A stretch of 64,000 nt of DNA from DATBSL01 sp963729875. Lineage in GTDB: Bacteria; Acidobacteriota; Vicinamibacteria; Fen-336. Location of the stretch: the NCBI GenBank assembly GCA_963729875.1, contig CAVSPR010000006.1, positions 1 to 64,000 of the forward strand, in the 5' to 3' direction. The notes below the pieces were generated by a model, which was not told the origin of the DNA, did not search any database, and worked only from the letters and a program-made list of their open reading frames with translations. The translations under genes were made by a program, and so were the position numbers. The stretch's first letter is position 1, and each line of letters starts with the position of its first letter. This document shows, piece by piece, positions 54,369 to 64,000 of this stretch.

Positions 54369-55737
54369 GGCGCCGCGTCGCCGGGGACGCCGCCTGCTCG
54401 CGCTCGCCGGGCTCGCGGTCCCGCTCGCCCTCGCGCCGCGTGCGACGGCCCAGGACACCCACTACTGGGCCATCCAGTACGGGCCGGTCGGCCAGCTGGT
54501 GGGCGGGCAGGTGATCGGGGGCGTGCCCGACCTCTCCGCCACCTTCTACAACCCCGGCGCCCTCGTGCTGCGCAACGAGTCCTCGTACCTGCTCTCGACG
54601 GAGTCGGTGCAGTGGGAGGGCGTCACCACCGAGGCCCAGCCCGGCCTCGAGGTGCTGGACACCTCGTCGTCGCGCTTCGGGGCCGCACCCTCGCTCCTCG
54701 CCGGCGTTCTCCCGCGGTGGCTCGGGGAGGACACGCGCCTCGCCTGGTCCTTCCTCACGCGCCAGAAGCTCGACGTGCGGCTCGGGCAGCGGGTGAGCGA
54801 CCCCGTCGCGGCCGCCGGCGTGCGCAGCGCGGCGGAGTCCTACCTCGACCAGCGGGTGGAGGAGGACTGGGCCGGCCTCACGGTCTCCCGGTCGGTCTCG
54901 CCCTCGGTCGGGATCGGTCTCACGTGGTACGGGGTGTACCGCGGCCAGCGGAAGCGGAGCGAGCTGAGCGTCCAGGCCGTGGGCCCGGGTGGGGGCTCCT
55001 TCGCGGTCTCCGGCGTGGCCGACTTCGAGTACACCCACTACCGCACGCTCGCGAAGCTCGGCGTCGCCTGGCAGAGCCCGAGCTGGAACGCCGGGCTCTC
55101 GATCACGACGCCGAGCCTGGGTGCCTTCGGCAGCGGGAAGGCCGGCTACACGTTCGCCCGGACGGGCGTCGACGTGGACGGGGACGGCCAGCCCGACCCC
55201 GCCATTCTCGAGACCGCGGACGCGGACGGCCTCGGCAGCGACTACCGCTCGCCGTGGGCGGTGGGCGTCGGCGCCTCGAGGCTCCTCGGGCAGACGCGCC
55301 TCTACGCGAGCGTCGAGTGGTACGGGCCGGTCGACCGCTTCACGGTGATCGCGCTGCCCGAGGGCGTGCCGGGCGCCTCGGGCCTGACCCAGGAGCTGCG
55401 CGCGGTCCTCAACGGCGGCATCGGCGTCGAGCACGCCGTCGGCGACGACGTGTCCGTCTACGGCGCGTTCCACACGGACTTCTCCGCGTCGGCGGGCCCG
55501 CAGCAGGAGAACGTGGCGATCTCGGACTGGAACCTCTACCACCTGAGCGGGGGCCTGTCGTTCCGCTTTCGCAACAACCGGTTCACGCTGGGGGCCTCGT
55601 GGGCCCGGGGCCGGAAGGAGGGCCCCCTGGCGTCCCCGATCCCCCCGGAGGACGTGCCGGTCCCCGCTCTCGGCCAGGACATCTCCATCCGCTACTCGAA
55701 GCTCACCTTCCTCCTCGGCTTCGTCTTCGGGAGCTGA
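54358..55737 (+). CDS. FadL-like outer-membrane beta-barrel protein
   Basis: 459 residues from TTG 54358, inside the end of the previous gene. Signal peptide (LLALAGLAVPLALAPRATAQ). PDLSATFYNPGALVLRNES is the 'x-A-x-x-x-NPA' type opening of FadL/OMPP1 barrels, followed by GVPGASGLTQELRAVLNGGI, EHAVGDDVSVYGAFHTDFS and a final LLGFVFGS. A short Asp-rich loop DVDGDGQPDP may bind calcium. FadL-type barrels take up hydrophobic compounds. The 11-base overlap and shared strand tie it to the kinase-like barrel protein. Confidence 0.6.
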   Translation: MGSEAPRRRGRRLLALAGLAVPLALAPRATAQDTHYWAIQYGPVGQLVGGQVIGGVPDLSATFYNPGALVLRNESSYLLSTESVQWEGVTTEAQPGLEVLDTSSSRFGAAPSLLAGVLPRWLGEDTRLAWSFLTRQKLDVRLGQRVSDPVAAAGVRSAAESYLDQRVEEDWAGLTVSRSVSPSVGIGLTWYGVYRGQRKRSELSVQAVGPGGGSFAVSGVADFEYTHYRTLAKLGVAWQSPSWNAGLSITTPSLGAFGSGKAGYTFARTGVDVDGDGQPDPAILETADADGLGSDYRSPWAVGVGASRLLGQTRLYASVEWYGPVDRFTVIALPEGVPGASGLTQELRAVLNGGIGVEHAVGDDVSVYGAFHTDFSASAGPQQENVAISDWNLYHLSGGLSFRFRNNRFTLGASWARGRKEGPLASPIPPEDVPVPALGQDISIRYSKLTFLLGFVFGS

Positions 55738-55742
55738 ACGGG

Positions 55743-56777
55743 ATGCGAGCCGCGGCCAGCCTCCTGCTGCTCGCCCTGGGGGCGGCGCCCGGCCGCGCGG
55801 AGAACCCCCCCGCCGGGGGCAAGGTCGACGTCGTGGTCCTCCAGAACGGGACCCGCGTCGTCGGCGAGATCCGGTCGATGAGCCGGGGCAAGCTGGAGCT
55901 CAAGACCGACGACATGGGCACCCTCCAGGTCGAGTGGGGCAACGTCGTGGAGCTCACGGCGCCCGAGTACTTCGAGGTCGAGGACATGGAGGGCGCGCTC
56001 TACTTCGGCTCTCTCCGCCCCGGGCCGTCCGAGGGCGCCCTCGAGGTGGTGGCCGACTGGGGAGAGAGCGCCCTGCCCACCCACCGCGTGGCCCGCATCC
56101 AGCTCGTCAAGGCGAGCTTCTGGGACCGGTTCCGGGGCTCGATCGACGCCGGGGCCGGGTACACGAGCGCCACCGAGCTCCTCCAGGTGGAGCTGGATGG
56201 CGAGCTGCGCTACCGCCGGCCCAAGTTCGAGGCCAAGGCCACGGCCGACGCCGTGCTGACGCAGCAGCCGGAGGCGGACGACACCCAGCGCGGCTCGTTG
56301 ACCGTCTCGTACACGAGGATCCTCCCCGGCCGGCACCGCGTCTTCGGCCAGGGCGCGATCGAGCAGAACCAGGAGCTCGGGTACGACCTGCGCAGCGGCG
56401 TCGTCGCAGGCTGGGGCTACATGCTGGCCCGCAGCCAGCGCAACGAGCTCATGAGCGGGACGGGCCTCTCCCTCAACCGCGAGAAGCCGGTCGAGGGCGA
56501 GAGCACGACCAACGTGGAAGTGGTGACGGGCTTCGACTGGGCGAACTTCGCCTACGACTTTCCGAACACCGACATCCGGGTCACGGCCTTCGCCTTCCTC
56601 GGCCTCAACCAGTGGGGCCGCTTCCGGCTCGAGTCGAACGTCAGCCTCCGCCGGGAGCTGTTCTCGGACTTCTATTTCGGCCTGAAGGGCTACGAGAGCT
56701 ACGACAGCCAGCCGGCCACGGAGGGGGCCCAGAAGAACGACTGGGGGCTCAGCCTGACCCTGGGATACTCTTTCTGA
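55743..56777 (+). CDS. DUF481-type outer-membrane protein
   Basis: 344 residues. Signal peptide ends GRAE. An N-terminal SH3-like piece (VVLQNGTRVVGEIRSMSRGK, TLQVEWGNVVELTAPEYFEV) precedes a DUF481 barrel with FRGSIDAGAGYTSATE, FEAKATADAVLTQQPEAD, GVVAGWGYMLARSQRNEL and terminal LTLGYSF. Domain order resembles salt-induced outer-membrane protein YdiY with an added sensor-like piece. It follows the previous stop by five bases. Confidence 0.7.
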   Translation: MRAAASLLLLALGAAPGRAENPPAGGKVDVVVLQNGTRVVGEIRSMSRGKLELKTDDMGTLQVEWGNVVELTAPEYFEVEDMEGALYFGSLRPGPSEGALEVVADWGESALPTHRVARIQLVKASFWDRFRGSIDAGAGYTSATELLQVELDGELRYRRPKFEAKATADAVLTQQPEADDTQRGSLTVSYTRILPGRHRVFGQGAIEQNQELGYDLRSGVVAGWGYMLARSQRNELMSGTGLSLNREKPVEGESTTNVEVVTGFDWANFAYDFPNTDIRVTAFAFLGLNQWGRFRLESNVSLRRELFSDFYFGLKGYESYDSQPATEGAQKNDWGLSLTLGYSF

Positions 56778-56797
56778 ACGCAGGCGGGGAGGACGAC

Positions 56798-59216
<2,419 letters not shown>

Positions 59217-59245
<29 letters not shown>

Positions 59246-59882
59246 CCTCGCCGGCCTCGGGCGGCAGCGAGCCGAGGGCGGCCGCGATCGCCCGGGCGAG
59301 GTCGGCGACCAGCTCGTTCATCGCGTCGACGCCGGCGCCGGCGTCGACCCCCGTTGGCCCGGAGGCGAGCGGACCGCGCTTCAGGGCGACCGGCCGGGCC
59401 ACGAGCGGCCGCTCGCCGTCCCCGGGAAGCACGGCGAAACGGCCCTCGAGGGCGACCTCGCCGCTGGCTTGGGGGCCGAAGCGCTGCAGCTCGACGCGCA
59501 CGCGGGCCCCCAGGCGGGCGCTCGAGGGCCAGGGGGAGCGGATGACACGGGTGTCCGGGAGGAGGGCCTGGAGGTTGGCGGCCAGCGTGCGCTGGAGGCC
59601 CGCGTCGAGAGGCTCCGCCCACCGGAGATACTCGTCGATCCGCAACTCGCCCGAGGAGACCCAGGTGATGAGCTGGGGGCGCTCGAGGTAGCCGGGCAGG
59701 GCGACGGGGAGGAGCCCCACGAGAGCGGGGGCCTGGGCCGACTGGGGGGCGGCGGGAGGCTCGGCGAGGGACCGCAGGACGAAGAACCGCGCCTCCGGCG
59801 TGCGCTTCAAGGACACGCAGGCCGGGAGCGCGGCCACGAGGCCGGCCACGGCGAGAACGGCGAGGCGCCGCGCGCGCGTCAT
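59217..59882 (-). CDS. ABC-type transport auxiliary lipoprotein of the Mla/Pqi system
   Basis: 221 residues. Lipobox LPAC near residue 23, then ARFFVLRSLAEPP, LVGLLPVALPGYLERPQLIT, LRIDEYLRWAEPLDAGLQRT and NLQALLPDTRVI, the pattern of the PqiC/ABC_trans_aux family. Such lipoproteins help pass phospholipid between membranes. The ATG overlaps the stop of the MCE gene (ATGA). Last gene of the four-gene minus-strand operon. Confidence 0.8.
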
Positions 59883-60869
59883 TTCTTCCCTCCTTCCGGC
59901 TTGCCGAGGACCACGGCCTCGGGGTGGGTCTGGATGTAGTCGACGAGGTTCCGCAGGGCCTTGAGCGTCCGGTCGAGCTCCTCCATGGTCTGGGAGGCGC
60001 GCTGCCTCGCTTCGTCCGTGCCCTGCATCGTCGACTCCAGGGTCTGCATCGTCTGGCGGGAGCGGTCGAGGGCCTCGCGGGCGGCGCGTATCGCATCCCG
60101 GGCATCCGACGCCGTCGTGCGGGTCTGGCCGTCGAGGGTTTCCACCAGCCGGCGGGCGTCGGCGAGGGCGGCGCGGAGGTCGTCCACGGTGGCGGGCAGC
60201 TTGTCGGTCGTGCGGTGGGCGCCGTCGAGGGCGCCATGGAGGTCGGGCGACTCGAGGAGCGCGCGCGCGCTCGCGAGCGTCTTGCGGACGTTCTCGATCA
60301 TCTCGTCGACGGGCAGGTCGGCCAGCTTGTTCATGAAGTCCTCGGCCTTGTCCCCGAGCTTCTCCATGGCGGTAGGGGTCGTGGGCAGCTCGGGGTAGCG
60401 GGGGCGGATGCCCGAGATGCGAGCCGGCTCCTGGGGCAGGATCTCGAAGTCGATGTACTTCTGGCCGGTGAGCAGGCTCTGGCTCATGAGCCGCCCGCGG
60501 AAGCCCCGGGCGGTGAGCTCCTTCGCGAACTCGGGGCCGGCGAAGTCGCCGAAAGGCAACGCGACGCCGGGAGGGGCCTGGACGACCTCGCCCACCAGCT
60601 CGACGACCACCTCGATCTGGATGGCGGGAGAGGGCTGGCCTGTGGCCAGAGCCGCGACCTCGGCCACCTCGCCGAGCTTGATGCCGCGGAAGGTGACCGG
60701 CGCCCCCTTGTTGAGGCCGCGCACCGAGGCTGCCGGGGAAGTACATCGAGAAGCGCTCGCGCCTCTGCATCCAGTCCCGCCCGCTCAGCAGGAGGACGGC
60801 GCCGAGGACGAGGGCGATCGCCCCGAGGACGAACGCGCCGACGAGGCGCGGGTGGTTCCGGGCGCTCAC
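59879..60869 (-). CDS. MCE-domain (MlaD-type) substrate-binding protein, frameshifted
   Basis: About 329 residues. One N-terminal membrane anchor (LVGAFVLGAIALVLGAVLLL), then the MCE domain: FSMYFPGS, LNKGAPVTFRGIKLGEVAEV, SQSLLTGQKYIDFEILP. The C-terminal part is a long helix series (MQTLESTMQGTDEARQRASQ) able to form a periplasmic tunnel or needle. One extra G near 60723 (CTC-G-GTG) shifts the frame after the anchor. GTG start overlaps the ATPase stop. Binds lipid for the ABC transporter. Confidence 0.8.
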
Positions 60870-61615
60870 AGCCGCCCCCGGCTCAGGAACGCGCGGACCT
60901 TCGGCTCCCTTGACTCCTTGAGGTCGGCCGGCCGGCCGCTGGCGGTCATGGTCTTCTTCTCCGCGTCGAGAAAGACGGCGTTGTCGCCGAGCTCGAAGAT
61001 GCTCGGCAGCTCGTGGGTGACGAGGACGATCGTCGTGCCCAGGCTGTCGCGCAGCTCGAGGATGAGGTCGTCGAGGCGGCGGGAGCTCAGGGGGTCGAGG
61101 CCCGCCGACGGCTCGTCGAAGTAGAGGATGTCGGGGTCGAGGGCCATGGCGCGGGCGAGCCCCGCGCGCTTCTTCATGCCCCCGCTGATCTCGGCAGGGT
61201 AGTGGTCCTCGAAGCCGGCGAGGCCGACGAGGGCGAGCTTGAGGCGGGCCACCGCGAGGGCCTCCGCGCGCGGGAGCGCGCCCTGCTCGACGAGCGGCAC
61301 CGAGACGTTCTCGGCGAGGGTCATCGAGCTGAACAGCGCCGCGTACTGGTAGAGGACGCCGAAGCGGCGCTTCAGGTCCTCCCGGCGGTCCTCGTCCGCC
61401 GCCCAGTAGCCTTCGCCGTCGTAGTAGACGTCCCCGGACCGGGGCACGTTGAGGCCCACCATGTGGCGCATGAGGGTGCTCTTGCCGCAGCCGCTGTCGC
61501 CCATGATGACGAAGATCTCGCCGGGTCCCACGCTGAAGGCCACGTCCCGCTGGACGACCCGCTCCCCGTATCCCATCGTCATGTCCCGCACCTCGATCCG
61601 CGCCGCTGCGCTCAT
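60866..61615 (-). CDS. mlaF: MlaF-type ABC ATPase
   Basis: 249 residues. Walker A GDSGCGKST (Lys45), Q-loop near QYAALFSSMTL, signature SGGMKKRAGLARAMA, Walker B DILYFDEPSAGLDP and switch His in LVTHEL. SGGMKKR is typical of the lipid-transport MlaF/Mkl group. It energises movement of lipid through the permease encoded just upstream. Confidence 0.85.
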   Translation of the reverse strand: MSAAARIEVRDMTMGYGERVVQRDVAFSVGPGEIFVIMGDSGCGKSTLMRHMVGLNVPRSGDVYYDGEGYWAADEDRREDLKRRFGVLYQYAALFSSMTLAENVSVPLVEQGALPRAEALAVARLKLALVGLAGFEDHYPAEISGGMKKRAGLARAMALDPDILYFDEPSAGLDPLSSRRLDDLILELRDSLGTTIVLVTHELPSIFELGDNAVFLDAEKKTMTASGRPADLKESREPKVRAFLSRGRL

Positions 61616-61622
61616 CGCTCCC

Positions 61623-62753
61623 TCAGAGGTGCAGCACGTGGAAGAGGACGGTGAAGGCGGCGTCGGCCACCACCACGAGCAGGATCCCCATCACCACGGC
61701 GCGGGTCGCGGCCTCGCCGACCGCGGCGGCGCTCCGGCCGCAGCGGATGCCGTAGTAGCAGCCGCTCAGGGCCACGATCCCGCCGAAGACGACACTCTTG
61801 CCGAGACCGATCAGGACGTGGCGCAGGGCGAGGGCGTGCTGCGTCTGGCGCAGGTACTCCAGGGTCCCGAGGTCGAGGACGGCGACGGCCACGAAGGCCC
61901 CGCCGAGGAGGCCCATCAGGTCCGCGTAGGCCACGAGCGCGGGCATCATGAGAGCGGTCGCCAGCACGCGGGGCAGGACCAGGAACTCGACCGGCTTCAG
62001 GCCCATCGTCCGCAGCGCGTCCACCTCCTCGTTCACCGTCATGGTGCCGAGCACGGCGGCGAAGGAGGCCCCGGTCCGGCCCGACATGACGATGCCGGTC
62101 ATGAGGGCCCCGAGCTCGCGGGCGACGCCGATGGCCACGAGGTCGGCGACGTAGATGGTGGCCCCGAACTGCACCAGCTGGACGGCGCCCACGAAGGCGA
62201 GGACCGCCCCGATGAGGAAGTTGATGAGGGCCACGATGCCGAGGGCGGCCACCCCCGTGGCCTCGAAGGCGTGGAGGAGATCGACGCGCCGGAAGCGGGC
62301 CCGGCCCCGGCCGAAGGCGGCGAGGGCGAGCACCGTCTCGCCGAAGAAGGTCACCGCGTCGCCGGCCGTGCTCCAGGCGCCGAGGGCGGGGCGCCCGACC
62401 CGGGCGAGGAGGGAATCGTCCTCCGCGGCGTGGCGGGCCGGCTGCGGCGGGACGGCGCGAGCGAGGTCGACGAGCCGACGGACCCCCTCGGGGAGGCCGG
62501 TCGTGTCGGCCTCGAGGCCCCGGGCCGAGGCCTCGACCGCGAGGCCGTGGACGAAGGTCACGAGCGAGCTGTCCCAGTCCTCGAGGCGCTCGACGCGGAA
62601 AGCCAAACGCCGGGCCCCGGGGTCGAGGGCCTGAAGCACGCGTTCGACCGGGGGAACCCCGTTCGACAGGCGCCAGGCGCCCCGCAGGGCGACGACGAGG
62701 CCCTCGCTCGAGCGCTCCAGGACGTACCGGTCGGTCTCGGGCGGCGACGTCAT
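61623..62753 (-). CDS. MlaE-type permease fused to an N-terminal STAS-like domain
   Basis: 376 residues. The first 100 residues (VALRGAWRLSNG, RLAFRVERLEDWDSSLVTFV) are a degenerate STAS domain like MlaB. The rest is MlaE: GIVALINFLIGAVLAFVGAV, GVARELGALMTGIVMSGRTG, VNEEVDALRTMGLKPVEFLV, with five to six helices. The fusion supplies the MlaB role in one chain. First gene of the operon; the ATPase start follows seven bases later. Confidence 0.85.
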   Translation of the reverse strand: MTSPPETDRYVLERSSEGLVVALRGAWRLSNGVPPVERVLQALDPGARRLAFRVERLEDWDSSLVTFVHGLAVEASARGLEADTTGLPEGVRRLVDLARAVPPQPARHAAEDDSLLARVGRPALGAWSTAGDAVTFFGETVLALAAFGRGRARFRRVDLLHAFEATGVAALGIVALINFLIGAVLAFVGAVQLVQFGATIYVADLVAIGVARELGALMTGIVMSGRTGASFAAVLGTMTVNEEVDALRTMGLKPVEFLVLPRVLATALMMPALVAYADLMGLLGGAFVAVAVLDLGTLEYLRQTQHALALRHVLIGLGKSVVFGGIVALSGCYYGIRCGRSAAAVGEAATRAVVMGILLVVVADAAFTVLFHVLHL

Positions 62754-62888
62754 CGTGGTGACGGCGGGATTCTAGCTCATCGCCTCGGCGGCGGTTCCAT
62801 GCGCCGGTGGCTCTCGGATCGCTCCCCTTGGCCGGGCGAGAGAATAGAATCCCTCTGCCCGCCCGGCGCGGCGGAGAGGAGGACGAGG

Positions 62889-63818
62889 GTGAGGGTGACG
62901 CGTCGCGGGGGCGCCGCGGTTCTCTTGGCCGCGGCCCTGGCCGCCGCGGGATTCACGTACGCGCGGCCGGTGACGGTGTTCGAGACGGCCGGGGCGGCGC
63001 GCCTGTGGCTGCAGGGGGTCCGCAGCGCCCACGTCCAGGCGGGGCCGTACCGCCTGCGATACCTGGAGGCGGGCGCCGGGGAGTCGCTCGTCCTCGTCCA
63101 CGGCCTCGGCAGCAGCGCCACGCTGGAGTGGGGCCGGCTGCTCGCCCCGCTCGGCCGCCGGTTCCACGTCTACGCGCCGGACCTGCCCGGCTTCGGGGAG
63201 TCGGAGCGCCCCGCCGCGGCCGACTACTCGATCCCCATGCAGGTCGAGGCCGTTCGCGCCTTCATGCAGGCGAAGGGCATCGGCCGGGCCCGCCTGGCCG
63301 GGGTCTCGATGGGCGGCTGGATCGTCGCGCGGCTGGCGGGCGATCACCCCGAGATGGTCGAGCGACTGGTGCTGGTGGACGCGGCGGGGATGCGGCCCGA
63401 CGGCCCCGCGATCCCGGCCGAGGTCCTGCTGCCGCGGGACGAGGCAGGGGTGCGGCGCCTCGTGGCCGCGGTGCGCCACAACGCCCCCGTCCCCCCTGGC
63501 TTCGTGGCCCGCGACATCCTGGCCCACCACCTGAAGGAGCAGTGGATCATCCGGCGGGCCCTCGAGTCCATGCGCGCGGGCCGCGACTGGCTCAACGGGA
63601 CTCTCGGCCGGGCCGACATGCCCGTCCTCGTCGTGTGGGGGAAGCAGGACGCGCTCATCCCGGTCGCCTACGCGGCGCCGCTCCAGGCCGAGTTCCCGCA
63701 CGCCGAGCTCAGGCTGCTGGACGGCTGCGGCCACGTCCCGGTCACCGACTGTCCGGAAGCGTTCGACCGCGAGGTGCTGGCCTTCCTGACGGCGGGGGCC
63801 CCGGCGTCCCCGCCCTGA
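62889..63818 (+). CDS. exported or membrane-anchored alpha/beta hydrolase
   Basis: 309 residues from GTG 62889, with GGAGAGGAGG seven bases upstream. An N-terminal hydrophobic segment (AAVLLAAALAAAGFTYA) anchors or exports it. LVLVHGLGSSATLEWG (oxyanion), GVSMGGW (nucleophile Ser), WGKQDALIP (Asp) and GCGHVPVTD (His) complete the catalytic triad of an epoxide-hydrolase/esterase-like enzyme. Substrate unknown. TAGAAT at 62845-62850 may be a -10. It is divergent from the Mla operon. Confidence 0.8.
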   Translation: MRVTRRGGAAVLLAAALAAAGFTYARPVTVFETAGAARLWLQGVRSAHVQAGPYRLRYLEAGAGESLVLVHGLGSSATLEWGRLLAPLGRRFHVYAPDLPGFGESERPAAADYSIPMQVEAVRAFMQAKGIGRARLAGVSMGGWIVARLAGDHPEMVERLVLVDAAGMRPDGPAIPAEVLLPRDEAGVRRLVAAVRHNAPVPPGFVARDILAHHLKEQWIIRRALESMRAGRDWLNGTLGRADMPVLVVWGKQDALIPVAYAAPLQAEFPHAELRLLDGCGHVPVTDCPEAFDREVLAFLTAGAPASPP

Positions 63819-63827
63819 GGGCCCCTC

Positions 63828-64000
63828 CTACGCGGCCCGGGCCAGAGCACCCTCCCGGGCCGGGGCGGGCAGGACGAGCGAGAGCGCTCTCACCGCGAGC
63901 AGGACGAAGGCGATCCAGAGCAGGTCGGCCAGCAGCAGGTGGACGATCTGCATCCAGACGGGGGCGAGCAGCGCCACGTTCGCGAGGCCGGCGGCGAGCT
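63828..64000 (-). CDS. C-terminal part of a CtaA/COX15-like haem A synthase-type membrane protein (partial)
   Basis: The reverse strand reads GLANVALLAPVWMQIVHLLL then ADLLWIAFVLLAVRALSLVL to a stop at 63828-63830; the rest lies beyond the window. The 'G-x-x-N-V-x-x-x-x-P-x-W-x-x-x-x-H' pattern with a His in a membrane helix matches the end of CtaA/COX15 proteins, which oxidise haem O to haem A for cytochrome oxidase. Only about 57 residues are seen, so the call is tentative. Confidence 0.5.
   Translation of the reverse strand, partial: LAAGLANVALLAPVWMQIVHLLLADLLWIAFVLLAVRALSLVLPAPAREGALARAA

Overview
This is a gene-dense, very GC-rich window from a diderm (Gram-negative-type) bacterium. 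It carries outer-membrane beta-barrels, porins, lipoproteins, an Mla-type lipid-transport operon and many signal peptides, and it uses GTG and TTG starts freely. No rRNA, tRNA or phylogenetic marker is present. The protein style (many exported hypotheticals, DUF4136, DUF481, DUF3011, Tes-like radical SAM) fits Acidobacteriota or a neighbouring phylum, but this is an inference. No gene-free stretch exceeds about 250 bases, and no CRISPR array, integrase or intact insertion sequence was seen. Many genes are split by single-base frameshifts. Most of those checked read as one extra base, often extending a short run, so raw-sequence error is more likely than mass gene decay.

Layout. 1-8.5 kb: two radical SAM enzymes (the second resembles tetraether / membrane-spanning lipid synthases), two exported proteins, a DUF4239 membrane protein, an MltF-like lytic transglycosylase and a decayed nucleotidyltransferase module. 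8.6-19 kb: a run of exported and envelope genes (beta-barrels, DUF4136, PAP2 phosphatase, a pentameric ligand-gated ion channel homologue, DUF2252, SulP). 19-33 kb: AI-2E-family permease ending at a poly-C tract, a TPR regulator-like protein, DUF2254, beta-carbonic anhydrase, relics of an NtrB/NtrC-type pair, an AspT-family exchanger, a second SulP and a VapBC-type toxin-antitoxin pair.

33-50 kb is the most coherent part. It holds a Tat-signal L-serine dehydratase with an MFS carrier, then aspartate ammonia-lyase with an SLC13-type carboxylate carrier, then exported L-asparaginase, a DUF3011-porin, an exported amidohydrolase, a DcaP-like porin and exported glutaminase. Together they suggest that amino acids and amides are taken in through porins, deaminated in the periplasm or at its membranes, and the resulting acids imported and fed to central metabolism. 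A 22-base element present three times on the same strand precedes the serine dehydratase, the aspA cluster and a glycine-zipper gene, and may mark a shared regulon.

50-64 kb: a paralogue of the 11-kb beta-barrel, a large outer-membrane protein whose N-terminal half has kinase-like motifs, two more barrels, glycogen phosphorylase, and on the minus strand a four-gene Mla/MCE lipid transport operon. An alpha/beta hydrolase and the C-terminus of a CtaA/COX15-like protein end the window.
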